Origin: Nitrosarchaeum sp.
GTDB lineage: Archaea; Thermoproteota; Nitrososphaeria; Nitrososphaerales; Nitrosopumilaceae
Assembly: GCA_004297665.1 (NCBI GenBank)
Contig: SCUP01000285.1
Coordinates: forward strand, 1 to 12,132
Length of the DNA stretch: 12,132 nucleotides
Direction: 5' to 3'
This document shows positions 5,806-12,132 of this stretch, one piece after another (position 1 is the stretch's first letter; each line of letters starts with the position of its first letter). A program made the translations under genes and the position numbers. The notes under the pieces were generated by a model that worked only from the letters and a program-made list of their open reading frames with translations, searched no databases and had not been told where the DNA came from.

Positions 5806-7316
5806 TTAATTTCATAGACTTTTACATGATATGATGTAAAACCATTTTTTTGATAATCAAAAACTAAATTCAAATAAGGATATTTTTCTGGATGAAAAAA
5901 CGCATCTTTGATAAATTCAGGTGTTTTGTTATTATCATCAGCAACTATGTGCGTTAATTCGTTATCTTTTGAAAAAGCAATAAATTCTTTTAGCGAGTCA
6001 AAGCTCTCTGTACGCGATACTGATAATTCTGTTTTAAATGATGATTTTAGAATTGGCCATTTTTTATCTACCTCTATTGGAAAAACATATGCAACTTCTG
6101 GATAGTAATTATTGATCCCCTTGGCATTGTCTACTACATATTGTGCAACAATTGATGCTTCTTTTTGGTGATTGACATCAATTAGTTTTACTTCAAGAAA
6201 AACAAATGAACCAAAAACTATTCCAATTAATATAATTATTAATAGTAACTTCTGTTTTGAAATAAATTCTTGGTATTTTCTTATTGCTAATACCGATAAT
6301 ACACAAAATACTGGATAATGATAATAGAAATATTTTGTATCTAAAGCTTGAGCAGAATATGCGTAAAATGTAGGTATACTTGAGATGATTAATGTTAATA
6401 TGATCGTATTTCTCTCAAAATTTCTATTTTGAAAAATCAAAAATATCCCAACTGGAACAAATAAGATAAAAATTGGTAACATGTCCCAACCAAGAAATTT
6501 GATAAATGTTACAGAACCATTAATAATATAATCAAAAATCCCCTGATTTCCTGCTGAACTGGTCATAATCTCTGACGTACTTCCAATTATTCTTGATGTC
6601 AAAGCATCACTTCCAGTAGTTTGAATTCTCAAAATTGCCATGGGTGTAATAATAATAAAAAAAATCAAAAACAATACTGCATATTTTGTAACTTCTTTCT
6701 TGTTTTTTCTATGATTTAGAAAATACATAATGGATAATGCAAAAAACAAAAACAATCCTTCGGATCTAACAAGAGAAGCAAAACCAATTAATGCAAATGA
6801 ACAGTATCTTGCATATTTGTTTGAAGAAAAAAACAAAACTAGTGCTATAGCTTCAAGTGCAATATACAGCGAATTGTTTAATCCAGATAAAGAATCTTGA
6901 ATTAATCTTGGTTCAAATGCAAATATCACAGCTCCTATTATTGCAAATTTATAATCAACAAAACGCCTGCACAAAAAATAAACTGGAATGACTGTTAAAA
7001 CAGAAATTATAACTGAAATGCCTCTCTGCAATTCCATGTATGAGCTCATACCGTTTAATTTCAATAATGAAAAAAATGATCCTAATACTACAGGCCATCC
7101 GTTGTTTGCAAATGTATATCCTTCAGGTAATTTTCCCAACAGGCTAATGTCACTGGCATACCAAAAATAACCAAATGAATCAAGTATTAGAGGAACTTTG
7201 AAAGGAAAAAAATAAAGTCGAAGTAATAAACTTGATAGTATTATAGTGATAATTACAAGAACATGATTGTTTAAAAAAATATCAATATTTCTTTTTCTAA
7301 AATCTGACTCTGACAT
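5781..7316 (-). CDS. Multi-pass GT-C glycosyltransferase (GT39/ArnT-like, lipid-phosphate-sugar dependent)
   Basis: The 511-residue integral membrane protein has about ten hydrophobic segments between residues 18 and 375, then a soluble C-terminal region of about 130 residues. The first helix is followed by the GT-C signature loop: PLILDSFGYFWYASD, with D46 as the likely catalytic/metal Asp. FAFEPRLIQDSLSG (132-145, acidic E135 and D141) and SLVRSEGLFLFFA (181-193) are typical of the PMT/ArnT-like fold. DTKYFYYHYPVFCVL (326-340) is another conserved-looking patch. Such enzymes take sugar from a polyprenyl-phosphate carrier and act on the outer face of the membrane. The donor is plausibly made by the GT2 enzyme encoded two genes upstream. 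The gene follows the flippase by 52 bp without a clear TATA element, which favours co-transcription. A perfect inverted repeat surrounds its stop codon. The acceptor (S-layer protein, lipid or polysaccharide) cannot be read. Confidence 0.85.
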   Translation of the reverse strand: MSESDFRKRNIDIFLNNHVLVIITIILSSLLLRLYFFPFKVPLILDSFGYFWYASDISLLGKLPEGYTFANNGWPVVLGSFFSLLKLNGMSSYMELQRGISVIISVLTVIPVYFLCRRFVDYKFAIIGAVIFAFEPRLIQDSLSGLNNSLYIALEAIALVLFFSSNKYARYCSFALIGFASLVRSEGLFLFFALSIMYFLNHRKNKKEVTKYAVLFLIFFIIITPMAILRIQTTGSDALTSRIIGSTSEIMTSSAGNQGIFDYIINGSVTFIKFLGWDMLPIFILFVPVGIFLIFQNRNFERNTIILTLIISSIPTFYAYSAQALDTKYFYYHYPVFCVLSVLAIRKYQEFISKQKLLLIIILIGIVFGSFVFLEVKLIDVNHQKEASIVAQYVVDNAKGINNYYPEVAYVFPIEVDKKWPILKSSFKTELSVSRTESFDSLKEFIAFSKDNELTHIVADDNNKTPEFIKDAFFHPEKYPYLNLVFDYQKNGFTSYHVKVYEINYEKFNEQ

Positions 7317-7368
7317 GTAAAATCATATTTGATATGTATTTCTAACCTTTTTCATTTCTATAATATTG

Positions 7369-8508
7369 TTATCTCAAAACTCTCCTCATTACTACATAAT
7401 AGATAGTCTGTATTGATTCTGATAAAACAACCGAAGCTGCAATTCCGTTTATGCCATATTCACTGCCTAATAATATGATGCTTGGGATCTGTACCCCGAG
7501 AAATACTATTGAACCAAATAGGACCATTCTAATTTTTTCACATGCCATGAATTTTGAGATAAAAATTAGACTTATTGCATTAGGAATCACTGCAAAACTA
7601 ATGATCTGTAAGACATTTGTTGCATGTATGAATTTTGGAAAAAGTAACGGCAAAATTATGGGGCTAACAAATATCCCAAGTAAAGCAATGATGACTGCAG
7701 TTAAAATCACAAATTTTGTCATCTTGCCAGTGGAATTTCCACCAGCTTCTTGTGTTATCAAAAATTTATAAAATATGTTAGGTATGATTATCAAGACACT
7801 CCAAAACTGTATTCCAAGCTGATAGTTTCCTAAAATCACAAAACCAAAAAGCGGACCTATGATTATTTTATCAAATGAACCAATCAATGCATTTGAAAGA
7901 TCAAGAACATAACTGTTCATTAAAAATCCTGAACGCGTCTTGATTAATGAAAAATCTATTTTTTCACCGTTGAATATTTTAATTATTCTGACACAATATG
8001 ACAAGTATGACAGACCTACTCCTAAAATTACGCCATAAGGACCAAATAGATAGTAAAAACTAATGCCAAGCACTGCCATCAAAATTTTCTGTGTAATGAC
8101 ATAACGTAGATACGTTTTGTATAGTCTGAGTCCTAACAATTCTGATACTACCAAATTAAAAACAACAAAACCTATTGTTGCTATACTTACTTCAAATTTG
8201 AAAAAAATAAAAAAAAGAATAGTTGATGATATTAGGCCGCAAACAATTGAAATCAAGAACATAGGAGGCTGAATTTTTACCCCTTTTGGGAGGTTGACTA
8301 GTAACATATTTGATGCACCAACAAGAGAAAGTGCTGAAACCGTGCCACTTATTGCAAGAAAATAACTAATTTGACCATAATTCTCAACACCAACCAACGA
8401 TGCTGTAAAAAACCAAAATATCGCACCTATGGCACTTCCTCCAATATCTGCAATACCTAGAGTTGAAACATCTCGAATTCTGTGTATGATGTCTTTGATT
8501 CTACTCAA
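7369..8508 (-). CDS. Wzx-type polysaccharide/lipid-linked glycan flippase (MOP superfamily), TTG start
   Basis: The 379-residue, very hydrophobic protein has about 11-12 predicted membrane helices. GIADIGGSAIGAIFWFFTASLVG (18-40) is the usual first helix, followed by ENYGQISYFLAISGTVSAL. The mid-protein stretch SFDKIIIGPLFGFVILGNYQLG (211-232) corresponds to the conserved D-K-x-x-x-G...G-x-Y element of Wzx/RfbX proteins. It probably moves a lipid-linked glycan across the membrane. It is slightly shorter than many family members (400-480 residues), with no sign of truncation. The start is TTG (complement of 8506-8508), overlapping the TGA stop of the GT2 gene in a TTGA tetranucleotide. Upstream the frame is open for at least 20 codons without ATG or GTG, and the next internal ATG (residue 68) would remove the first helices. 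The overlap implies translational coupling to the GT2 gene. Confidence 0.85.
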   Translation of the reverse strand: MSRIKDIIHRIRDVSTLGIADIGGSAIGAIFWFFTASLVGVENYGQISYFLAISGTVSALSLVGASNMLLVNLPKGVKIQPPMFLISIVCGLISSTILFFIFFKFEVSIATIGFVVFNLVVSELLGLRLYKTYLRYVITQKILMAVLGISFYYLFGPYGVILGVGLSYLSYCVRIIKIFNGEKIDFSLIKTRSGFLMNSYVLDLSNALIGSFDKIIIGPLFGFVILGNYQLGIQFWSVLIIIPNIFYKFLITQEAGGNSTGKMTKFVILTAVIIALLGIFVSPIILPLLFPKFIHATNVLQIISFAVIPNAISLIFISKFMACEKIRMVLFGSIVFLGVQIPSIILLGSEYGINGIAASVVLSESIQTIYYVVMRRVLR

Positions 8509-9413
8509 TCTGTCGTGCTCTTTACATTCTGATTGTCTGTTTGTTCTCTCACTATGCTGACTAGTGAATAAAGAATTATGGCAGTCATGATAAACATCAC
8601 ACCAATAAGCGATGAGCCAAATCCAATTAATGTGATATTTGTTAAAATTTGTCTTGACTCAGAGAATATCTGCAAAGTCCATATGATAAAGAACAAACCT
8701 ACTGATAAAAATCCCAATCCTGTTACGCCATAAAATTTCAATGGGTGTTCTATTGATACAAATTTCATTGTACTCAGTATTACAGCTGTACCGTGCCCTA
8801 CTGGATTATGAGTTGACGTATCTCCTTCATAAAGAATCACTATTGGAACTTCGGCAATTTTTAATTCTTTTTTATCTGCTTTAATCAAAATTTCAGTTGA
8901 AATCCCCATTCCGCGTTCTGATAAATTCAACTCATTTAATGATTTTCTGTTATATGCTCTAAATCCACTTTGAGAATCAGTAATCTTTTGCTTTGTTGTA
9001 ATGTTTGCCATTTTTGTTATGGCAGAAATTCCAAATTTTCGATAAGATGGAATATTATCTGTATTGTTAAGAAATCTGGAACCAATAACAATATCTGCCG
9101 TTCCTTTCAGAATTGGTTCAATTACTTTTTCAATATCTTCAATTCTATGTTGACCGTCTGCATCAAATGTGACCAAAATATCTGGAGACATTTCACGTGC
9201 CTTAAGAAATATGCTTTTGATTCCTGCACCATACCCTAAATTTTTTGGATGATTAATTACAATAGCTCCCATCTTCTCAGCTATCTCTCTTGTCATATCT
9301 GAAGAACCATCATTACATACGATTATTTTGTCAGTTACTTTCTGTAATTTTGAAATAATGCCTGCAATATTTTTTTCTTCATTGTATGCAGGTATGCCTA
9401 TTACTAAATCCAA
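8505..9413 (-). CDS. GT2 polyprenyl/dolichol-phosphate glycosyltransferase with two C-terminal membrane helices, TTG start
   Basis: The 302-residue protein has a GT-A domain and two C-terminal helices. VIGIPAYNEEKNI (4-16) and IIVCNDGSSDMT (30-41) bind the nucleotide. NHPKNLGYGAGIKS (54-67) and FDADGQH (83-89, D84/D86 as the DxD metal site) mark the dolichol-phosphate mannose synthase-like clade. DSQSGFRAYN (146-155) is the acceptor-side motif. Membrane helices lie at about 229-249 and 260-286. The expected reaction transfers a sugar from a nucleotide donor to dolichol/polyprenyl phosphate at the inner face, as for archaeal AglJ-like enzymes; the sugar is unknown. The only start that fits the N-terminal strand is TTG at 9411-9413. 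A TATA-like word about 28 nt upstream supports leaderless transcription from it. It heads the GT2-flippase-GT-C unit. Confidence 0.88.
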   Translation of the reverse strand: MDLVIGIPAYNEEKNIAGIISKLQKVTDKIIVCNDGSSDMTREIAEKMGAIVINHPKNLGYGAGIKSIFLKAREMSPDILVTFDADGQHRIEDIEKVIEPILKGTADIVIGSRFLNNTDNIPSYRKFGISAITKMANITTKQKITDSQSGFRAYNRKSLNELNLSERGMGISTEILIKADKKELKIAEVPIVILYEGDTSTHNPVGHGTAVILSTMKFVSIEHPLKFYGVTGLGFLSVGLFFIIWTLQIFSESRQILTNITLIGFGSSLIGVMFIMTAIILYSLVSIVREQTDNQNVKSTTD

Positions 9414-9437
9414 ACTAATTATAATAAATACCTCATA

Positions 9438-9445
9438 ATAAAATA
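9438..9445 (-). promoter_or_regulatory. TATA-like element for the GT2-flippase-GT-C unit
   Basis: TATTTTAT on the minus strand is centred about 28 nt upstream of the TTG start at 9413, as expected for a leaderless archaeal promoter. A GAGG at 9431-9434 lies too far (17 nt) from the start to be a convincing ribosome binding site. An ATG overlapping that position is out of frame. The rest of the gap 9446-9587 shows only small AT-rich inverted repeats. Confidence 0.4.
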
Positions 9446-9531
9446 GCTTTGCAAGTAAATCCTAGTCTACTTTTGTCTCATATTCAAAATAGTGTTCCTT
9501 TGTTATTATTATGAATTATAGTTATTGAAGT

Positions 9532-9552
9532 TATTTTTGATTAATAAAAATA
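9532..9552 (-). terminator. Small AT-rich stem after the TylF-like gene, possible 3' end
   Basis: TATTTTT (9532-9538) and AAAAATA (9546-9552) form a 7-bp inverted repeat with a 7-bp loop, about 35 nt after the stop codon at 9588-9590 on the minus strand. The leading arm gives a U5 stretch in the RNA. A transcript end here would agree with a separate promoter for the GT2 gene. The stem has no GC pairs and may be incidental. Confidence 0.25.
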
Positions 9553-9587
9553 CATTTTTGAATATTTTCAATTACTTCATCTGATTC

Positions 9588-10421
9588 TTATTTTTTATGA
9601 TAGTATATTGCTTGTCCTGTAGGAAGTTTCATAATAATTCCAGATTTATCATAAAAATATCTGTCAACTGCTTTTTTAGTATCTGAATATCCGGACCATC
9701 CATAATCGTCAAATAAAATTACACCGCCATCTGCTAGTCGTGGAAGGAAGAATTCCAAAGCTGCAATAGTGGGACCAGCTGAATTAAGATCGATGTGTAA
9801 ATATACAATTGAATTTGGAGATTCTGGATTATTATTAAATGATTCAGGCACATATCCTTGATGGTATATCACATTATCTTTGAATTCGGAAAGATTTCTT
9901 TTTGTTTTTTCAACACTTAGATCTGCATATCTACCTACATGTGGTAATTCACTTTCAAGTAATCCTTCCTCCTTCATAGACATCCATGAATCATATAGAT
10001 GCATAGAAAAATTCTTGTTTATTTTTTTATTTTCACATATTTCACGTAATGCAAAAAATGAAGAACAACCATCACCAACACCACATTCAACAAAATTATA
10101 TTTTTCAACATTAGTAAATTTTATTGCATGACGTACTGCATATGCAATTATCCAATGTCTCCAACGTAATTCATCGACATTATTACGATCTATTTGAGCT
10201 GCATCTTTAGTAAATTCAAATTCTCGTACATCTATAATTGATTTACGAAATACCTTCCAATCATATTCATCATTCCATGGAAGTTCGTGATTTGTTTTCA
10301 TTCCAAATCCGGAAAATTTTGTCTGCCAAAAAAACTTTTGATGGATATACGCCATATATGGGCGGAAAATCGGAAATTTGTAATAGAGTGGTTTTAATAG
10401 ATTAACAAATTTTTCTTTCAT
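9588..10421 (-). CDS. TylF/MycF-like sugar O-methyltransferase (class I, metal dependent)
   Basis: The 277-residue protein has a basic/aromatic N-terminal region (about 1-60) that may help membrane or complex association, then a methyltransferase domain. WRHWIIAYAVRHAI (87-100) precedes motif I NFVECGVGDGCSSFF (109-123). HLYDSW (141-146) gives an acidic position for SAM. VYLHIDLNSAGPT (207-218) and GGVILFDDYGWSGYSDT (232-248) supply D211, D238 and D239. These are the positions where TylF-family enzymes (macrocin and mycinamicin O-methyltransferases) hold their metal, judging from the pattern. The family methylates sugar hydroxyls, which fits a glycan cluster. The start at 10419-10421 (ATG) lies inside a 12-bp direct repeat. 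A TATA-like AATAAATAG about 36 nt upstream (10453-10461) would give a short leader. It follows the FkbM gene after a 161-bp gap, so it is probably a separate unit. Confidence 0.85.
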   Translation of the reverse strand: MKEKFVNLLKPLYYKFPIFRPYMAYIHQKFFWQTKFSGFGMKTNHELPWNDEYDWKVFRKSIIDVREFEFTKDAAQIDRNNVDELRWRHWIIAYAVRHAIKFTNVEKYNFVECGVGDGCSSFFALREICENKKINKNFSMHLYDSWMSMKEEGLLESELPHVGRYADLSVEKTKRNLSEFKDNVIYHQGYVPESFNNNPESPNSIVYLHIDLNSAGPTIAALEFFLPRLADGGVILFDDYGWSGYSDTKKAVDRYFYDKSGIIMKLPTGQAIYYHKK

Positions 10422-10433
10422 TAGATTAACAAA
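10398..10433. repeat. 12-bp direct repeat across the TylF-like start codon
   Basis: TAGATTAACAAA occurs at 10398-10409 and again at 10422-10433, one copy just inside the coding region and one just before the ATG, exactly 24 bp apart. The coding copy encodes FVNL. The upstream copy is in the same frame, but a TAA two codons beyond it means it is not a lost N-terminus. It is probably a remnant of a small local duplication. Confidence 0.85.
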
Positions 10434-10582
10434 CCATTAAACTAGAAATGTTCTATTTATTAGTATAAAGAATCTTTTTTTTGGAAAACTTGAGAATTAT
10501 ATTTAATGAATTGAAGTAATCCAAATAGAAATCACTATGTGCTTAAATAATGATCTTTTAATAAGTTTGATCTATTGTTATT

Positions 10583-11608
10583 TTACATTATTTTCTTTGC
10601 AAAAATGAACCCAGTATATCCTATTTTATGTTTTTTTCTGAATTGCACGTTATCTTTGGTATTCACACCTGTTTTTTTAAAACCAAAAACAGAAAGAAAT
10701 TCTTGAATTGATTGTAGTAATGTGTGTAAAACATCAATTGCAACAGGTCCAGTTATTGAAACGCTAAATCCACTGTCTTCTAATTTGTCTTTTAATGTTC
10801 TATATCCAACATGATATTCAATCTGCATATGACTGAATTTTTGCAATAGTTCTTTTGTTGCAGAAAGAATAATATCGTTTTCACATCCCTCACAATCCAT
10901 TTTTAGAATTGATTCATCAGGAACATTGTATTGTTTTAAAATATCTTCTAAAGTCATCAAAGGAATTTGTTTTCCATGCTCAAATTCTATTAATTTACTT
11001 TCATGATTACTTTCATAATCTGGATTAATCGTGATAGTTCCATTTTTTGAGGAACAACCTGCTAATAATATTGTAATTTTATCTGAAAGATTATTTTCTA
11101 TGATATTTTTATTTGATAAATCATAATTCTTTGGAAATGGTTCCAAACCTATTACTTTTTTTGCACCATGCAATGCAAAGTAAATCGGAGTATCTCCAAT
11201 ATTAGAACCAATATCGATTATAGTTTTATTTTTTATTGGAAGTTTACCATAATCTTCTTGCAAAAACCCATGAACTAAATCCCCATTGTTTACTCCGCCG
11301 TGAAATATTATTTTATTTTGAGGTAGCATTTTTGTAGATATACTTACAAGATCATTTTCTACATCACAATAAACACTCTTCAAATTTCTTGTAAATGTAA
11401 GTACATACATTGCATTAAATGTGTGAATTGAAGTACATCTTCCATTTCTCATTATTAATTTGACAGGAAAGTTTCCACTTAGAACTTTCTTAAGAACAAT
11501 GAAATAATTTGAATAGGTCCTAGAAACATTCAATATCATTTGAAAAAAGTTTTTCCAGTAATAGAAATGAGCTTTTATAAAGTCCACTTTAGAAATCTCT
11601 GAAACCAT
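10583..11608 (-). CDS. FkbM family methyltransferase
   Basis: The 341-residue protein has an N-terminal region of about 125 residues without a recognised motif, then an FkbM-type SAM domain. KTIIDIGSNIGDTPIYFA (128-145) is motif I, and VIGLEPFPKNYDL (152-164) holds the acidic ribose-binding E156. ILLAGCSSKNGTI (180-192), IPLMTLEDIL (215-224) and LKMDCEGCENDII (235-247) are the conserved FkbM blocks, the last being the clearest signature. FkbM enzymes O-methylate hydroxyls of polyketides and, in surface-glycan clusters, sugars; the acceptor here is not known. The annotated start is ATG at 11606-11608. A TATA-like TTTATATC lies only 11-18 nt before it, so a GTG at codon 8 (11585-11587) is a possible alternative start. 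A weaker element at about 11635 fits the ATG. It is divergent from the partial gene at 11709 across 100 bp of AT-rich DNA. Confidence 0.88.
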   Translation of the reverse strand: MVSEISKVDFIKAHFYYWKNFFQMILNVSRTYSNYFIVLKKVLSGNFPVKLIMRNGRCTSIHTFNAMYVLTFTRNLKSVYCDVENDLVSISTKMLPQNKIIFHGGVNNGDLVHGFLQEDYGKLPIKNKTIIDIGSNIGDTPIYFALHGAKKVIGLEPFPKNYDLSNKNIIENNLSDKITILLAGCSSKNGTITINPDYESNHESKLIEFEHGKQIPLMTLEDILKQYNVPDESILKMDCEGCENDIILSATKELLQKFSHMQIEYHVGYRTLKDKLEDSGFSVSITGPVAIDVLHTLLQSIQEFLSVFGFKKTGVNTKDNVQFRKKHKIGYTGFIFAKKIM

Positions 11609-11628
11609 CTATTTGTTTGATATAAATG

Positions 11629-11676
11629 ACTATGAAATAGTTTTTGAATTTTCAAATGTCTGAAATTTCATAAACT
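11629..11676. repeat. Nested inverted repeats in the 11609-11708 divergent gap
   Basis: Three symmetric words lie together between divergent genes. TATGAAAT (11631-11638) pairs with ATTTCATA (11665-11672). TTTGAATTTTCAAA (11643-11656) has 6-bp arms around TT. TGAAATTTCA (11661-11670) is a 10-bp perfect palindrome. They share the motif TGAAAT or its reverse complement and could be operator sites for a dimeric regulator acting on both genes. AT-rich composition makes short palindromes common, so this is tentative. Confidence 0.4.
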
Positions 11677-11678
11677 AC

Positions 11679-11686
11679 AAATATGA
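11679..11686 (+). promoter_or_regulatory. TATA-like element for the partial right-hand gene
   Basis: AAATATGA is centred about 26 nt before the GTG start at 11709, which supports that start and a leaderless transcript. No Shine-Dalgarno sequence is present between them. Confidence 0.4.
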
Positions 11687-11708
11687 TCATATAATTTTCT
11701 AACTAATT

Positions 11709-12132
11709 GTGAGTATATCCAAATTATTATCATCTTTCAAAGATGCATCAAAAAAACATGGATTTCGATATGTTGTAAAAAAAAGCGTATCTGTATGGTT
11801 TTCTTTTATTTATTATAAATTTTTTAGATATGGAAAAACATTCAATTTTAGAGGAAAAAAATATCGCTATAACTATAGCATGTATAACACAACTTGGATG
11901 AATGAAAGATCTGTTGAAATTCCACTTGCAATAGACATGTTAAAAAAAAATAATGGTAAAAATATTCTTGAAATAGGAAATGTTACTTCTAATTATTGTA
12001 ATATTCCTCATATTGTTGTTGATAAATATGAAAAAGAAACTAATATCATTAATCAAGATGTAATTGATTTTAATTCTAAAGCAAAATTTGATTTGATAAT
12101 AAGTATATCTACACTTGAACATGTTGGGTGGG
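11709..12132 (+). CDS. Methyltransferase-fold protein, N-terminal part (cut at the window edge), GTG start
   Basis: The plus strand is open from GTG at 11709-11711 to the window end, 141 codons plus one base. A TAA at 11700-11702 lies three codons upstream, and the first internal ATG is residue 58, so GTG is the best start. The first 57 residues are basic and aromatic, with a short hydrophobic patch SVSVWFSFIYYKFF (26-39) that may contact the membrane. Then comes a class I methyltransferase-like core: NERSVEIPLAIDML (65-78), NILEIGNVTSNY (85-96), IVVDKYEK (102-109) and FDLIISISTLEHVGW (127-141). The SISTLEHVGW block is a signature I recall from a family common in surface-polysaccharide clusters. 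Its SAM loop (EIGNVTS) has only one glycine instead of GxGxG, usual for that family as I recall it. The activity is not certain without the C-terminus. Confidence 0.78.
   Translation, partial: MSISKLLSSFKDASKKHGFRYVVKKSVSVWFSFIYYKFFRYGKTFNFRGKKYRYNYSMYNTTWMNERSVEIPLAIDMLKKNNGKNILEIGNVTSNYCNIPHIVVDKYEKETNIINQDVIDFNSKAKFDLIISISTLEHVGW

Noticed and set aside
7451-7771. Open frame of 106 codons on the plus strand
   Set aside because: It lies wholly antisense to the flippase gene, has no recognisable domain, and its composition is that of reversed membrane-helix codons.
9414-9587. A small RNA or tRNA in the largest intergenic gap
   Set aside because: No cloverleaf, GTTC-type T-loop or GC-rich stem is visible. 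The stretch is plain AT-rich DNA with a promoter-like word and short stems.
11940-12122. Open frame of 60 codons on the minus strand
   Set aside because: It is antisense to the partial methyltransferase-fold gene, whose conserved DKYEK and STLEHVGW motifs establish the plus strand as coding.
1-12132. Mobile element, CRISPR array or defence system
   Set aside because: No transposase, integrase, terminal inverted repeats, spaced direct repeats or nuclease/helicase genes are visible. All recognisable genes but one belong to glycan synthesis.

Overview
The window reads as a surface-glycan (protein glycosylation or exopolysaccharide) gene cluster from an AT-rich archaeon, most likely a marine ammonia-oxidising Nitrososphaeria/Thaumarchaeota of the Nitrosopumilus type. 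The archaeal call rests on two things. Several start codons have a TATA-like element about 23-28 nt upstream and no Shine-Dalgarno sequence in between, which is the leaderless arrangement. The proteins also resemble thaumarchaeal glycan-cluster families as I recognise them by eye. No 16S or core marker gene is present, so the taxonomic call is inference.

Layout, left to right. 1-516 (minus) is the N-terminal part of a GT4-like glycosyltransferase, cut by the window edge. 566-1027 (plus) is a small two-helix membrane protein of unknown function. 1118-2101 (plus) is a GT-B glycosyltransferase. 2110-2694 (minus) is a small SAM methyltransferase. 2819-3823 (minus) is a LegB-like nucleotide-sugar dehydratase/epimerase, divergent from 3911-4840 (plus), a GDP-L-fucose synthase. 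4885-5721 (minus) is a methyltransferase with an N-terminal four-cysteine knuckle. 5781-7316 (minus) is a multi-pass GT-C glycosyltransferase, 7369-8508 a Wzx-type flippase and 8505-9413 a polyprenyl-phosphate GT2 glycosyltransferase; these three look like one transcription unit starting with the GT2. 9588-10421 (minus) is a TylF-like methyltransferase and 10583-11608 (minus) an FkbM methyltransferase. 11709 to the right edge (plus) is the start of a further methyltransferase-fold protein with a GTG start.

A working model is as follows. The two SDR enzymes make deoxy-sugar nucleotides. The cytoplasmic GT4/GT-B enzymes build a glycan on a lipid carrier. The GT2 enzyme charges a polyprenyl phosphate with one sugar, the flippase moves lipid-linked material across the membrane, and the GT-C enzyme uses a lipid-phosphate sugar on the outside. 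Four methyltransferases and a fifth partial one would methylate the sugars. The strand changes often, so the region is a mosaic of short units rather than one operon.

I found no tRNA, rRNA, CRISPR array, transposase, integrase or attachment site. The least expected DNA-level signals are a perfect 26-bp palindrome inside the GT-B gene (1364-1389) and a perfect 14-bp inverted repeat around the stop codon of the GT-C gene (5764-5805). I do not see an obviously new biological system. The novelty candidates are these structures, the unknown membrane protein and the enzyme combination. No intergenic gap exceeds about 175 bp.
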